From: Diphasiastrum complanatum
Lineage: Eukaryota > Streptophyta > Lycopodiopsida > Lycopodiales > Lycopodiaceae
Reading direction: 5' to 3'
DNA length: 64,000 nucleotides
Assembly: GCA_029204225.1 (NCBI GenBank)
Contig: CM055100.1
Coordinates: 15,117,623 to 15,181,622, forward strand
The notes beneath the pieces were generated by a model. That model was given only the letters and a program-made list of their open reading frames with translations, ran no database searches and had not been told where the DNA came from. Of the stretch, positions 44,601 through 57,467 are shown in pieces. The position numbers and the translations under genes were made by a program. How positions within the stretch are numbered: position 1 is the stretch's first letter; every line of letters begins with the position of its first letter.

Positions 44601-46409
44601 TTTGGTGTGGGGGGATCAATCTTGGTCTCTCAATTTGTCTTGCACATTAATTTTTCTGTATCCTCATATTTGCATGGTTTTCACTTCTTCTCTTGAAAGT
44701 GGGATTGCTTATCTTAAAAACCAACCTTCGGCATAAAGCTACATCTTAAAGTTTCTCCCCACTTATCAACCTACAGGAGTTAACCTTTTTCGACTGCAAG
44801 AGATTGAGATCGATACTCTTTTGGACATGATAGTTTTCAAAGCAAAGAACTTACTAGAATGCACGCACTATGTTTTTCACCCCAAAGCTCTCTTTCTCAA
44901 GGCCCCGACTCCTCCTTTAGACTTCATAAAAGTGGTGGGCCGTGGAAGATGGGAGAAGCTTTCCCTTATTCTTAGCCAATATTGGCCTTGTCATAGAATG
45001 ATTACAAGACTTCATAGGGTCTTTACGCCCTTGTGGCAAAGTACAGCCAAGTGGCCCACAGGTGACACCCAATGGTCCCAAGTGTCAAGTAAATAGCATA
45101 TTAGTTGAACAAGTGGTAGGCAAGTGGCTCTCATATTTTCAAATACTTGCCAAGTTTCACTGAGGAGCACTATGCTTGAAAATTCTTAAAAGAAAACTGC
45201 GAGCGGCATTACATCTGCCAGAGATCGCATTAGCAATTGAAGTTCTTCTAAACAGTAACACCTTTGCTCAAATTTCTTTTATCAATTTTTCAAAATGTAA
45301 TGCACAACTTCTCCTGCTGACTCACTTGACTTCACAAATCGATACTCGACATATGGCTCAAACTTCAGAAATTTGTGTAGAACTTGGATTTAGAACTGTT
45401 TAAGAGATCTATTTTGATGCCATTGGAAAGTTGCACTGTTGAAAAGCTGCCATTGTTGGACTTCAAAATCTATAAACTGCAAGTATATATCTAAGTCTTC
45501 ACACAATATGCAAAAAAACATTTAGCATCTTCACACAACACCAGGTAGCTGCGTTAAATAGCAACATGAAGATGAGAAAAAGATCTCTGTAAAACACAGC
45601 AAGTATATAAATAGTATCCAGAACAGCAATTACCATCTCAGCTGATGAGATCTTCTCCCCATCAATAGCATCAACAGCCATTTCAGATGCATGCCGAAGA
45701 GAGAGCAAGTATAAACCAATTGTCACGTCACCCAAGCTCCAATGCTGCATACCATAGTTACTTCTGTGCAAGCTTGTAGCAATATCCACAAGAGACCTAG
45801 TGCTCGCTGTTCCTACTCCCTTATCTGGATACCCTACTCAGCAAAACAAATTTCTAGTCACACCAAGGGTTCCTTGATTGAATAATACTTCAATGGCCGA
45901 CTAAGATCTAGAAGCTTCTTTGCAATCCCTAAAAATTAAACTCATTATTTGCAATGCAATAGCACTAATTGGGCTAAACCTTGACTTCTGGAATTGAGTA
46001 AGGACAAGTGAAGTGTCAGCTATTCATATATTCATCTATCCTAGGTTCACTTTCTGTAAGCAGCAGTAAAGTTGAAGAAAGATTTCATGCCTGGAGGCAA
46101 AGCTCGTTTGTACAGACTCAATGCTGGTTCCAGTATACTGCTCAGCCATGCCAATTGCTGTGTCCACTTGCCCTTATCTTTTGCACCATTATCGTTGTCC
46201 GCTGCAAGGACTTGTTGACCTTGATGCTGAACCGATGTATCACCTGAGCCTTTGCCATGAAAATCGTCCTCAGAGTCGCTAGAGTCTGATGAAGATCCAG
46301 AATGAACATGTTGCAAACCATGATGCTTCAAGCTGAAGATCGAAGTTGCCTTATAGCCAAACTTTTGCACTATGCTAGCGTCAATCCCTTGGCGCCCTAT
46401 ATACACCAT
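41680..46409 (-). CDS. Class 3 lipase (plant alpha/beta-hydrolase, DAG-lipase type)
   Basis: A spliced gene whose six C-terminal exons join in phase: about 45835-45634, 44010-43663, 43429-43229, 43020-42950, 42394-42276 and 42002-41680 (stop TGA). They encode SLHRSNYGMQHWSLGDVTIG, YHVEVAKGAYSKSAAAVARV, YYIAVDHRQKLVVLCIRGT, then the nucleophile elbow RLVGHSLGGA. Next come LQDDVMPRMSAAALVHL and a C-terminal FSDHKCDSYYYSL that probably supplies the catalytic His. This is the Lipase_3 fold, acting on acylglycerols. An N-terminal exon (46409 to about 46049) is acidic and Ser-rich (SGSSSDSSDSEDDF) with SLYKRALPPG. I could not join it in phase. A possible exon at 45928-45864 (AKKLLDLSRPLKYYSIKEP) may lie between. 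Arabidopsis At2g42450-type lipases have, as I recall, the same order of blocks. Confidence 0.85.
44551..45096 (+). other. Unidentified open stretch in lipase intron
   Basis: Inside the 1.6 kb intron, a plus-strand frame is open for 182 codons apart from one stop at about 44734. It reads SLESGIAYLKNQPSA, then after the stop LQEIEIDTLLDMIVFKAKN and FIKVVGRGRWEKLSLI. I recognise no family. It may be a fragment of another gene or chance. A transposon-captured fragment is one explanation. Confidence 0.25.
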
Positions 46410-46851
46410 TTCCGACCATCAACCTTGAAATGAAGCTAAATAGACAGTTAAACATGCAAAAACATTAATACGCATTGAAAAGGGTATAAAAATAAACCCA
46501 AAATCCTAAATCCTAAACCCTTTCAAAAAAATAGAAGAACGATGCAGTAAAAATAAAAATGGAGTTCTTTCCACTTCATGAAAAGCATCAGTAAGCCAAT
46601 TCAATAGCTAGAACTGATGATACATGTATTGAGAAGATGGACTACACTGTACAGTTTAATAGCTACTTTAAAATTCTCACATAAATTATAAGCAATTGGA
46701 AGCCGATACAACAGCTAGATTTGATGATGTATTTATCGAGAAAATGGACTGCAGCTTGATAAATACTTTAAAATCACATAAATCATAAGCATTTGGAAGG
46801 TATAAATGCACAACATATACACTGGAAGAGCAGACTTATGAGTACTTACGG

Positions 46852-46930
46852 AAGATGATGAGCGCTCGGGAGGCCCAGCAAGCGAGGCCTTTGCGCTTGC
46901 CTTCTAGAGAAGACATTAATGCATTGAATA
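46852..46930 (-). other. Candidate 5' exon of the lipase gene
   Basis: On the minus strand an ATG-led open stretch (MSSLEGKRKGLACWASRALI) ends at a strong donor, TTCC followed by GTAAGTAC, at about 46851. The next acceptor is CTATTTAG near 46441. The joined frame stops soon after, so it is more likely a 5' untranslated exon with an upstream reading frame than coding. Confidence 0.35.
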
Positions 46931-47169
46931 GTCTCCTCTATTCATCGCCATACATTGAACTCTGATGCAATCGTTCGTGATTGCCACAATCTATTCACTA
47001 TTATTTTATGTATCAGATCATTCTCTGGCATCCATCCTGTTCCGTGCAAAAATGAATTCGTACTACTCTTTATACTGCATCGTCCAACCTAAAACCATAG
47101 GATTATGGCTGAGCCTGCTGGATTATCAACCTTCCCACTCCCATTAAGGGATAATTTTAAGTTGGTTAA

Positions 47170-47331
47170 GAGCGCCTTTCCATGTCCACCCCCTCACTAT
47201 GATGTCAAGCAACATCACGTTGAGGGGTCAAGGAATTGTAAATTTTCCAAAAGTGAGGAGTTAGAGAGAAGGGGTCTCCCGTTCTCTTAGGTGAAAGGGT
47301 GATGTCATGAGGTGGACATGGAAAGAGCCCC
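47170..47331. mobile_element. MITE-like foldback element
   Basis: The ends form imperfect inverted repeats of about 24 bases (GAGCGCCTTTCCATGTCCACC at the left; the reverse complement of GGTGGACATGGAAAGAGCCCC at the right). They are flanked by TAA on both sides (47167-47169 and 47332-47334). A 162-base non-coding foldback with a three-base TAA/TTA target copy fits a PIF/Harbinger (Tourist-like) MITE. The family was not confirmed. Confidence 0.5.
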
Positions 47332-47439
47332 TAATAAGAAGAGAGTCCCCAAATTGTTGATTGGAGAAGGAGCCTTCAAAATGGACATTTCACACCCAAG
47401 TGGAAGATATAACGGTTAATATCTAGATTGGGGGGTTGG

Positions 47440-48281
47440 AGAAGTTGGACATTGATAAGCTCCCTACATACGGCCTTTCCTCCAGCCTAAAACTAGTCAT
47501 GTTGTCGTAAGAGTTGAGCATATCCTCCAAGATCAAGTTCAATCGTACGGCAATATGGTAGTCCCCCCCTACAATAATCAGTCTACATACCACCATTTTA
47601 TAGATAATTGCATTGTCAGACTTGGAAATCATACCTAGCGACAGGTCCGAGGAATACCTATGGATTTCTTGTGTTCACCAATGTGGTGTAACTGGTACCT
47701 TTCTTTCTTTGAAATGCAGTTTATTAAGAGATTGGCAAGATTAGGGCAAATCAAATCTATGAACAACTTCAAGTACTCGTTCAGATACATCAACAACATA
47801 TGCTTTATCAATAATCATACTATCGGACGTTTCCTAGACAAAACTCAACCAAGAACACCCAACAATCCTTACTGGATCTATTCCTTGGAATACCTTGAGA
47901 TAGATGGAAACGAGACCACAAGTAATTCAGTGAACTATTTTGAATATCACAATTTCTTTTGACCCAATTATTGGGCACATACACTTGTTCAAATATGATA
48001 AAAGAAGAAAAATTCCCTTTCGCTTTTTGCAATACATACACCTGGCCTCAAATAGACCTGTGTTTAATTCATACAAGGTCATTATTTTGCAAACGACAAC
48101 AGCCATGTATTGTTGCAATAAACAAGAAACTTCTCTTAAAGAGATACGAACACTTGTTGATACCTTTCAGAGTAATGTCTTCTCACGAGATAAATTGTGT
48201 CTTATCATAAACAAACTGTTATATCGTGAAATTTTTCTTGGACTACTATTTGATTTGCCTAAAAATATTGACACTATTTAG
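47440..48281 (+). pseudogene. Penelope-like element RT, C-terminal half (copy a)
   Basis: The plus frame reads HILQDQVQSYGNMVV, FIDNCIVRLGNHT (then TAG, RQVRGIPM) and LSFFEMQFIKRLARLGQI. The catalytic box follows as FRYINNICFIN, then RFLDKTQPRTPNNPYWIY. After a stop near 47960 come KYDKRRKIPFRFLQYIHLAS, NRPVFNSYKVIILQ and FQSNVFSRDKLCLIINKLL. The GIPMG-like motif, FRYIDDICxIN-type box and FDKR...F.Y..SN.P..xxY order are those of Penelope-like (PLE) reverse transcriptases. Both catalytic Asp are Asn, so it is dead. No GIY-YIG nuclease is seen downstream. Confidence 0.7.
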
Positions 48282-48344
48282 GTGGACAGTTATCTTTCCC
48301 TTAGGGAGGAGCTAGCTGCCCCCTGAGGGAGTCACTAGTTGTGG

Positions 48345-48346
<2 letters not shown>

Positions 48347-48436
<90 letters not shown>
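48347..48436 (+). repeat. (TC)n microsatellite in copy a
   Basis: About 90 bases of pure TC repeat, 65 bases after the PLE stop codon. The corresponding tract in copy b is about 127 bases. Confidence 0.97.
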
Positions 48437-48443
<7 letters not shown>

Positions 48444-48664
48444 TGGTACTCGGGTATTGCTACTTCAACGGTCAAGATCGACTTTGCTTCATCCTACGAC
48501 TACTATTGAAGGCTTATTCTACAAATGATATCACCTATAAGGAAGGTGGCACATCTCCTCTTTCCTTCCCACGTTCTCTCTCTTTTCTCTTTCTCCTCAT
48601 GGCCATAGAGCTCTGAATTTGCAGCGCCCATCCTCCTACAATCGGAGAGTGATCCACACTATCA

Positions 48665-48856
48665 ACGGTAAGTGCATTCTTTGCCAATGTATTCTTGCTT
48701 TGGGATTGCTTTAAGGTAATACATGATAGTGCATAATACACACATCTGGTAGGCGCTATAACGGTAAGTGCATTCTTTGCCTATGTATTCTTGCTTTGGG
48801 ATTGCTTTAAGGTAATACATGATAGTGCATAATACACACATCTGGTAGGCGCTATA
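48665..48856. repeat. 96-base tandem duplication
   Basis: Two units starting ACGGTAAGTGCATTC at 48665 and 48761 and ending GGCGCTATA differ by a single base or so. Only one unit exists in copy b (about 50658), so this arose after the block duplicated. Confidence 0.88.
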
Positions 48857-48869
48857 GCAAGGCCTACTG

Positions 48870-49543
48870 CATCACGATTCTAGCACTATATATGGTTGTT
48901 TGCATACATAAAGCACTAGCAATTGATCGTTGTCCATTGCTGCTCATATATGTTGGCAAGCTGGCCAGAAGCCATTACACTTTTTGTTTGCATACCACTC
49001 TATGTAGTGCGGCCTTATATGGTTCTAGAGGAGCCTTGTCTATCGTGGCCTGGGACTCAACTATCCTATGCAAAATTTGGAAAGTACTACGGTCTTTTCT
49101 GAGTTTGCCAACCATCAGGAAAATGTTGAGGAGGTGAGCAGCAACCTGAATGGCAGGATCAGTAATGGCCTCTAGAAGATAGCCGTCATTAGTCCAATAA
49201 TGGCCTCTAGAAGATAGTCGTCATTAGTCTACTGCAGGTCATTGGTAGTGTCAATATAAGGCTTAATAGCATGTTTGGCTTGCTTATGGTTCGGTGAGGC
49301 TTGGGTACCAGACGCTATCCCTATCGTAGCAAGGGCGGCCTCAGCCACACACACCTTGTGTGTGGCTCCCTGGAAGATAATGTAAAATTTGGATTTCTCC
49401 TCCTTCCAAGTACTGAAGGCAAGAGTGATAAAATCCATGTTGATTCTCCCAAGAAGGCTCTCTCATGAATACCCATTGCAGTAAGCAGAGGCTCCGCAAG
49501 GGTCATCCACTGAGGGACCATGCTTGTGCTAGGAAGGATGATA
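48870..49543 (-). pseudogene. Unidentified gene remnant (copy a)
   Basis: On the minus strand several frames join into a coding-like series: SMVPQWMTLAEPLLTAMGIH, DFITLAFSTWKEEKSKFYII, AEAALATIGIASGTQASPNH, KQAKHAIKPYIDTTNDL, then DPAIQVAAHLLNIFLMVGKL and ILHRIVESQATIDKAPLEPY. Indels and stops interrupt it. The same series is readable in copy b (50770-51430), and the ATG-led start MSSIDTSQSPRYTIHRDAPS is found in the tandem units at 51493 and 51735. I recognise no family. Confidence 0.4.
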
Positions 49544-49937
49544 TCCGTTGAAAAGGAAACTTTAACATTTCTTATGCCTTCACCATCATTTCCTGTCAAC
49601 ATGATATCATCAACACAAAGTACTAAAATGATGATCTTTCCATCATTACATTTGATGTACAAAGAAGGCCCATAAGAGCTAATCACAAAGGCAAGAGAGA
49701 GTACCAAGCTCTAGGTGCTTGCTTCAAGCCATATAGGCTCTTCCTTAAGTGGCAAACCTTGTCCTCCTCACCATCCTTGATGAAGCCCTCAGGTTGCAAC
49801 ATGTATATTTCCTCCTCCAAGTAGCCATTCAAGAAAGCATTTGTCACATCCATTTGATAGAGATTCCACTTGAATAAAGTAGCAATACAAATGATCAATC
49901 TAATGGTTACAAGTTTTGCTACAGGAGCAAATGTTAC
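49544..49937 (-). pseudogene. Copia-3a: RT fragment between the duplicated blocks
   Basis: A Copia RT piece nearly identical in order to 52994-53399 of Copia-3b: LVTIRLIICIATLFKWNLYQ, DVTNAFLNGYLEEEIYMLQP, GLKQAPRAWYS, and ILVLCVDDIMLTGND with the catalytic VDD. A 22-base internal deletion (near 49705) distinguishes it from 3b, so it is an independent copy. It is cut on both sides exactly at the block boundaries. Confidence 0.85.
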
Positions 49938-51430
<1,493 letters not shown>

Positions 51431-51899
51431 TGCAGATGGGACATCACGATGGATAGTGTAACGAGGCGACTAAGACGTATCTATGGAAGACATGTTGGAA
51501 AAGAGTAGAAACTGAGAGTAATGAACGCGAGTGTATATCAAAAAATTGTATGGAAAGTTTTGAAGGCTTTGGTCGCTGGAAAAATTGGCAAAATACCCAT
51601 TCTAGTAAGCAGAGGCTCCGCAAGGGTCATCCACTAAGTGACCATGCTTGTGCTAGGAAGGATGAAATCTGGTGCAGATGGGGCATCACGATGGATAGTG
51701 TAACGAGGCGACTGAGACGTATCTATGGAAGACATGATGGAAAAGAGCAAAAACTGAGAGTAATAAACGCGAGTGTATATCAAAAAATTGTATGAAAAGT
51801 TTTGAAGGCTTTGGTCGCTGGAAAAATTGGCAAGAGCTTTGCTAGCACAAGTGAGAAATGAAGTCGAATTCTGCCCTTTTATAGGCTAATTTGGAGGGT

Positions 51900-52208
51900 C
51901 CATTAGACAATGTACTAGTTTGGCTATTCAAATCTGAACCAAAATTTGCTGGCTTGTTCAGTATTGTGAAAATGGGCTATAAAAATCTCAACAAAGGTTT
52001 CTGGAGCTCTGAACCTATCCAACGAACGTTTTCCAGGTATCTTTGTTCTAGCATGGAAGATCGAATTGGTAGCAATTTGTTGAGAAGCTTGATTGTCGCA
52101 ATAGATGCAAGGGATCTCCTCGGCCTTTAGCACTTGAAGCTCCACCTAAAGTCTTCTTAGCCATAGGAGTTCTTTGGTTGTTGAAGTCAATGCCTTGTAC
52201 TCGGCTTA
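51900..52208 (-). pseudogene. Copia-3b RNase H, distal part
   Basis: The RNase H end of family 3: ELQVLKAEEIPCIYCDNQAS, QQIATNSIFHARTK, after which homology is lost at about 52040. Upstream on the minus strand it is interrupted at about 52208 by a 326-base insertion. The motif CDNQAxQQ...FHxRTK matches Copia-3c at 57640-57720. Confidence 0.75.
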
Positions 52209-52534
52209 CGACAATTAAGGAGGCACGGAAAGGGTCCAACATTTTTTTGGCACCGTTGCCAGGGAGACGGTGCTAAGCTACTGTTAGATGGGTTTTTATT
52301 TGTCTTTTGCTTGAATTTTTCTTGCATTTTCACAAGTTTATTACTCGTCGATAGACTTTTCTTTGTTTTTTTCTTTACTATTTTTGCTCTCCACTTCTCT
52401 AGAGAGCTAGGCAGGCTCCAGATACTGTTCTGTGAGCCCAGCAAGTTATAAATTATGACTCGCCATCAAAGACATTACTCACCATGTCACATATTACTCA
52501 CTGGAGAGCTTGTTGACACTTTTTTTGAGCCAAA
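52209..52534 (+). mobile_element. Insertion in Copia-3b with tRNA-Asp-type primer site
   Basis: The block splits Copia-3b RNase H. It contains TGGCACCGTTGCCAGGGA at 52248-52265, close to the TGGCGCCGTTGCCGGGGA primer site used by many plant Gypsy (Athila/Tat-type) elements. It is preceded by a possible LTR end (GGTCCAACA). Only leader-like DNA follows. It is a small Gypsy fragment or non-autonomous piece; its edges show no clear target duplication. Confidence 0.5.
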
Positions 52535-53577
52535 ATTAGAAATTGTATCTTGCTTTCTTGAAGCCAAGATATCACTCCTCCACAAAGAAAAGTGACAAAT
52601 GCACTTATGGATCTTCTATCCATCTTGTCTCCTACAAAATCGGAACTCTCTTAGCACTTTTCCAATGATGCATCAAAGGACCTTGCATATATTGACTTAA
52701 CTCGCTTACACTATAGCTCAAATCTAGTCTAGTGATTGTCAAATAGATTAAGGAGCCTATTAGCTTCCTAAGGAGTGTGATGTCCTCAAAGGATGGTTCA
52801 TCGAAATCATTAGTAACTTTACAAGCTTGCTCCATAGGGGTGTCCATCCTTATACAATCTTTCATGCCAAACTTTCAAGAATGGAAGTAGCATACCTTGA
52901 TTGACTTATAAAAGTAAAATCACTATCTCTAGTAACTTCTATTCCAAGTATGAACTTAAAAAGTCCTAGATCTACTATCTTGAATTCACTAGAAAAGGAA
53001 ACTTTAACATTTCTTATGCCTTCACCATCATTTCCTATCAACATGATATCATTAACATAAAGTACTAAAATGATGATCTTTCCATAATTACATTTGATGT
53101 ACAAATAAGGCTCATAAGAGCTAATCACAAAGCCAAGAGAGTAGAAAAAATCATGCAACCTAGAGTACCAAGCTCTAGGTGCTTGCTTCAAGCCATATAG
53201 GCTCTTCTTTAAGTGGCAAACCTTGTCCTCCTCACCATCCTTGATGAAGCCCTCGGGTTGCAACATGTATATTTCTTCCTCCGAGTAGCCATTCAAGAAA
53301 ACATTTGTCGCATCCATTTGATAGAGATTCCACTTGAATAAAGTAGCAATACAAATGATCAGTCTAACGGTTACAAGTTTTGCTACAGGAGCAAATGTTT
53401 CTTCATAATCTATGCATTTAGTTTGAAGAAACCCCTTAGCAACCAATCTAGCTTACTTACTAATAGATCCATTTTGATTGTACTTTAATCTATAGATCCA
53501 CTTACATGCAAGTGGCTTCTTCCCATATGGAAGGTGTACAAGATTCCAAGTTTGATTATCTATCAAAGCATCAAACT
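52535..53577 (-). pseudogene. Copia-3b RT and proximal RNase H
   Basis: RT from MVAKGFLQTKCIDYEETFAP through LIICIATLFKWNLYQMDATN, FLNGYSEEEIYMLQPEGF, GLKQAPRAWYSRLHDF, the catalytic ILVLYVNDIMLIGND (Asp to Asn) and LGLFKFILGIEVTRDSDF. It is then frameshifted to RMDTPMEQACKV and ITRLDLSYSVSELSQYMQG. The YVND change and frameshift inactivate it. It is the same family as Copia-3c. Confidence 0.85.
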
Positions 53578-54935
53578 CTAATTACATTGCATCTCTCCAA
53601 ACTTGTGATCTATTTGCATCTTCATAACATGATGGCTCTTCAAGCATTGTGTTAGAAAAGAGTAAGAGGTAGAAGGAGATGTGTCTTCCCTTTTGCTCCC
53701 TTTCTCAAAGTATGTGAGCCTTGAAGGCTCGGCCTTGCTCCTTGTGGATCTTCTCGGCTCCTTTGGCACTTGATTTTGATCTTCCAAAAGATTATTTTCA
53801 AGAGGCTTCTCCTCGGGCGTTGCAAGATCTTCATCATCTAACAGATTAGATGCATTTGGAGACAACTTGTAACTTTGAGATTCATCAAACAAGACATCCC
53901 TGCTAGCTTTTACTTTCTTTGAAATAGGGTCAAATATTCTATATCCTTTGCTATTTTCACTATAGCCTACAAATATTCCTTTGAAGGAAGTTGCATCTTC
54001 TTTCCTTCTTGTTTCCAAAGGAATGTGGACATAACATATACATCCAAACATTCTAAAATCTTTTACATTGGGCTTATTGCCAAACAAAGCTTGAAATGGT
54101 GAGATCCCACCAATAGCACTACTAGGAAGCCTATTACATAAAAAAATAGCACACCCCCCTGAAAGTGATGGGTAGAGATGCATCAAGTCTTAAAGACTTT
54201 GCACATTCACAAAGACTCCTATTTTTCCTCTCCACCACCCCATTTTGTTAAGGGGTGTAAGGACAAGTGAGTTCTCTCTTAATGCCATTGATCTCACAAA
54301 AGTCTCTTATCTTGTTGTAGATATATTCCCCTCCATTATCACATCTTAGAACTTTAATGCAAGAACTAAGTTGCTTTTCCACTAGAGACTTAAACTTTAC
54401 AAAAGCTTCATATACAAGGCTTTTCTTAGGCAATAATTCAATCCAAGTGTATCTAGTATAATCATCTATAAAAGTCACATACATTAAAGCACCTCCATTA
54501 CTTCCATGAGAAAAAGTATGTACATCCGAATGGATAAGATCTAAAGGTGAGGTAGATCTTGATAAAGATCTCTTGTAGGAAGTCTTGTGTGACTTTGCAA
54601 GGCCACATGCCTCACACACTTTACCACACTTCTTGAAAGCTTTTGGTAGGCCGAGAGCTAGCTCCTTTGATGCCATGGATTCCATTGATTGAAGATTAGG
54701 ATGGCCCAATCTTTTGTGCCAAAGCTCCACTTGAGTCAACTCCTCCCTAACCATATTCACACTTTCAATAGCCACATTAGCATCCAACTTAAAGATTCTT
54801 CCTTGCTTAATGGCACTAGCTATGCACTTATCATTTTTCAAGATGGAATACACTCCATTCTTGAAATGTACATCTAGTCCATTGTCCATTAATTGACCAA
54901 CACTTAGCAAGTTTCTTGTAATGGATGGAATAAGT
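53578..54935 (-). pseudogene. Copia-3b integrase, 5' truncated in gag-pre-integrase
   Basis: Homology begins at about 54935 (LLSVGQLMDNGLDVHFKNG) and continues with ELWHKRLGHPNLQSMESMAS and DLIHSDVHTFSHGSNGG (first Asp). VTFIDDYTRYTWIELLPKK and LRCDNGGEYIYNKIRDFCEI (second Asp) follow; a stop and shift then break the PQQNGVAERKN region. Next is NRLPSSAIGGISPFQALFGN to VSKVKASRDVLFDE-like sequence and an SRLTYFEKGSKRED linker. Gag, protease and the 5' LTR are absent. Confidence 0.85.
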
Positions 54936-56612
54936 GATTGGTAATGACAAATCCTTGGAATTGCTCCCTCATTTTAAAAGTTTCTCCAGCATGGTAAACC
55001 TGGCTATCCTAGTTGGGACTTCTGTACTACTCATATCTCCTTGGGTGATCTAGGTCTCATTGACCTTGCATTCTCTTCTCTAACGATTCTTTCTTGTAGA
55101 TTGTTGGCTTCTATTTCCCATTCATAGCCTTGCATCAAGTTATTTATCTTGCATTTAACTACTCTTTCTACTTTTTGGGTCCTCCCCTTCACTTCTCAAT
55201 TGTGAACATGATAAAGTCCAATTGTATCTTTACTTCCAAAGGCCGTTCACTCTTTAAGAATGCAACCTAAGTGATTCTTACTATGAGAACCATTACTTTA
55301 TCAAGATAGTATAAGTATAAAATCGCATCTAGCTTTCAAAGGTATAAGATGTTGGGAAGATATCCACATTATACATGAATTTGTTGGCCTTGAAAAATCC
55401 AATGATTCAATTTACCCTTTGAATCTAAGATGCATATGTATCTAGACACCCATTTTGACATTTTCACAATTCTAACAAATAATAAAGGAATCTAAAATTG
55501 CTAAGCTTTCTTGGAGCAAAAAAATGGGTATTATTAATTATTGAAAAAATTTATAGCTACCAAGGAACCCAATTTCACTTTCAACTAGCTCATATTTGAA
55601 AAAAAAGATTCAAAAGATCTAGAATTATCAAGTCTGCCAAGCTTTGTGTTTTTGCACAAAGAATTACTTTTCAAGCGATACCTACCAAAGCTTACTATCC
55701 AAGGAAGGTTTCCTAATCTCTATCCTTATGCAACAACCATGATGAATCCATACAACATGAGCCATCACTTTTTTCGAAAGAAATTACCCTCTACTTTGAG
55801 CAACATTTCCACACCAAATTTACTCTTTCTCCCCTTCTTACTCTTCAATGATATTACTTTGCAATCCATGTATTTGCAAGACATTTACTATTTGCTTTGG
55901 ACTTTCTCTATCTGGAGTATGGGTTGAATAGGAATGATAGAGTGTTTAATTATTATGCTATAAGGCTTAGGTCTAATGTTGTGCTTTTAGACTCTATCAA
56001 AATCTAGAGATTATTGAATTTGCCTGAGTCTTGAGAGATGGCTCCTCTCGTACATTTGTTTATAGTACCTAATATTTCTAGTTTCTAAACAAATAAAGGA
56101 CAAGGCATGAAGGAAACTTGTCAAAGAGCAGCTGCATGGTACAAGAATCCTCTTCTATGTTAAGACATTTTTAGTTCAACTAGGCCCATATGAGTATGGC
56201 ATGATGATAAACAAGAGAAGGTAAAAGGTGAATATCTTGAGGGTTAGAAGTTGCTAGAAACTAATACCATCTTTATGAGAAACATTTCTATGCTAATGGT
56301 CTATAATTTTGGAATAATAAGTAAATGCTTGGAGCCATATGAGCAGGAGGAGAAAGATACCGCCTTAGCTGGAAAGCTATCTTATCCAATGTTGATAATA
56401 ACATATGAACATGACTTGGAGATTTGCAACAAGGTGTGAGTAGAATACATGGCTTTTAAAGTACATATTTGGGGTCAATAATAATCTTTGTTTTTTTTTG
56501 GATTGATACACGTGGTTCCAAATCTAGAATGCATGCTTGAAATGTAGTATTGGTACACACATAATGCTATGTGGCATATGTTTGTCATCATCATGTTGAA
56601 AAAAGTGACACA
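54936..56612. other. AT-rich non-coding region between Copia-3b and Copia-3c
   Basis: No gene is recognised. A 93-codon plus-strand open stretch at 55646-55927 has no known motif. The right edge is the Copia-3c target site. Confidence 0.4.
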
Positions 56613-56617
56613 ATATG

Positions 56618-57456
56618 TGTCAAAGTATAGCAAAATGGACCAAGAATAGATCTGAATCAGATCCACAAGTGTGATTGGATGTTAGATTAGATCAACCTAT
56701 CAATCTACACAAGATTAGATAGCATTTAGATCAAATCTAGATGAATAAATCTAACAAGAACAATCATTATTGATCAAAACTTGTACTTGCTAGTTTCACA
56801 CGTGTGAAAACCTGTCAGAGTACGGATAGTAGGCTAAGAATAAAGTATACTAAGCTTAGAACCCAATCAATGCATAAAAACACAAGACAAATAGAGAGAA
56901 AACACTAGAATTGCTCCAAAACCAAGATTTAGCTTCCATATCAATTATGGCCAAATGAGCCACCATATATACACAAGAGCTGATGCTTACTGAGATGATT
57001 TGGCACGTGTGAGAGTGCCTACTCATCAAAGGATCCACCAATAATCATCAATATGGCACATGGACCAAGTTTCCTAACTTATAGCCACCTCCCTTGATTT
57101 TAGGCAATTTTCCTAATTTATAGGGACTTGCACAAATATTTACTACAAGTTGGATCTCACCTACTACTGATGTTTTGACACATGTGAGCAATCCTTGGAA
57201 CGTGTGAGATCACTCATATCCATGTGAAATATCTTTTCCTACCTATAAAATGATGCCAAGTGGCATATAGCTAGAAAACTAGATTTTGGCCATTTTAGCC
57301 ACTAGATCTCAAATGAAATGGTATGTACAACCTATATGACTCATCTAAATGATAAATGCATTTAATTCACACGTGGGAACAGGCTCCACACATGTGTAAA
57401 CATAATATATGTACATGACTTTGGCCTAGAACAAGCATGATTTTGACATTTTCACA
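56618..57456 (-). repeat. Copia-3c 3' LTR
   Basis: On the minus strand it starts TGTGAAAATGTC and ends CTTTGACA. It contains the 16-base perfect palindrome TTTCACACGTGTGAAA (56794-56809) and several further CACGTG/CACATG boxes (for example 57004-57009 and near 57195, 57370 and 57392). Confidence 0.93.
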
Positions 57457-57467
57457 CTCCTCCTCAA
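57457..57467 (-). other. Copia-3c polypurine tract
   Basis: The minus strand reads GAGGAGGAG directly before the LTR start TGTGAAAA. Confidence 0.85.

Larger units (their letters stand above)
47979..49543. repeat. Duplicated 1.5 kb block, copy a
   Basis: Sequence from CACTTGTTCAAATATG to GATGATATCCGTTG recurs at 49938-51430. It contains the PLE RT end, a CT tract, a unique region and an ORF remnant on the minus strand. Copy a carries an extra 96-base tandem unit (48665-48856) that copy b lacks, and a longer version of the 'CTATCGTGGCC' stretch near 49031. Its right end abuts Copia-3a. Confidence 0.88.

Noticed and set aside
47423-47632. Minus-strand 69-codon open frame opposite the PLE RT
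   Set aside because: The plus strand gives the conserved PLE motifs (VRLGNH, RQVRGIPM), so this is the antisense shadow.
55646-55927. 93-codon plus-strand open frame
   Set aside because: AT-rich, no recognisable domain, no upstream or splice support.
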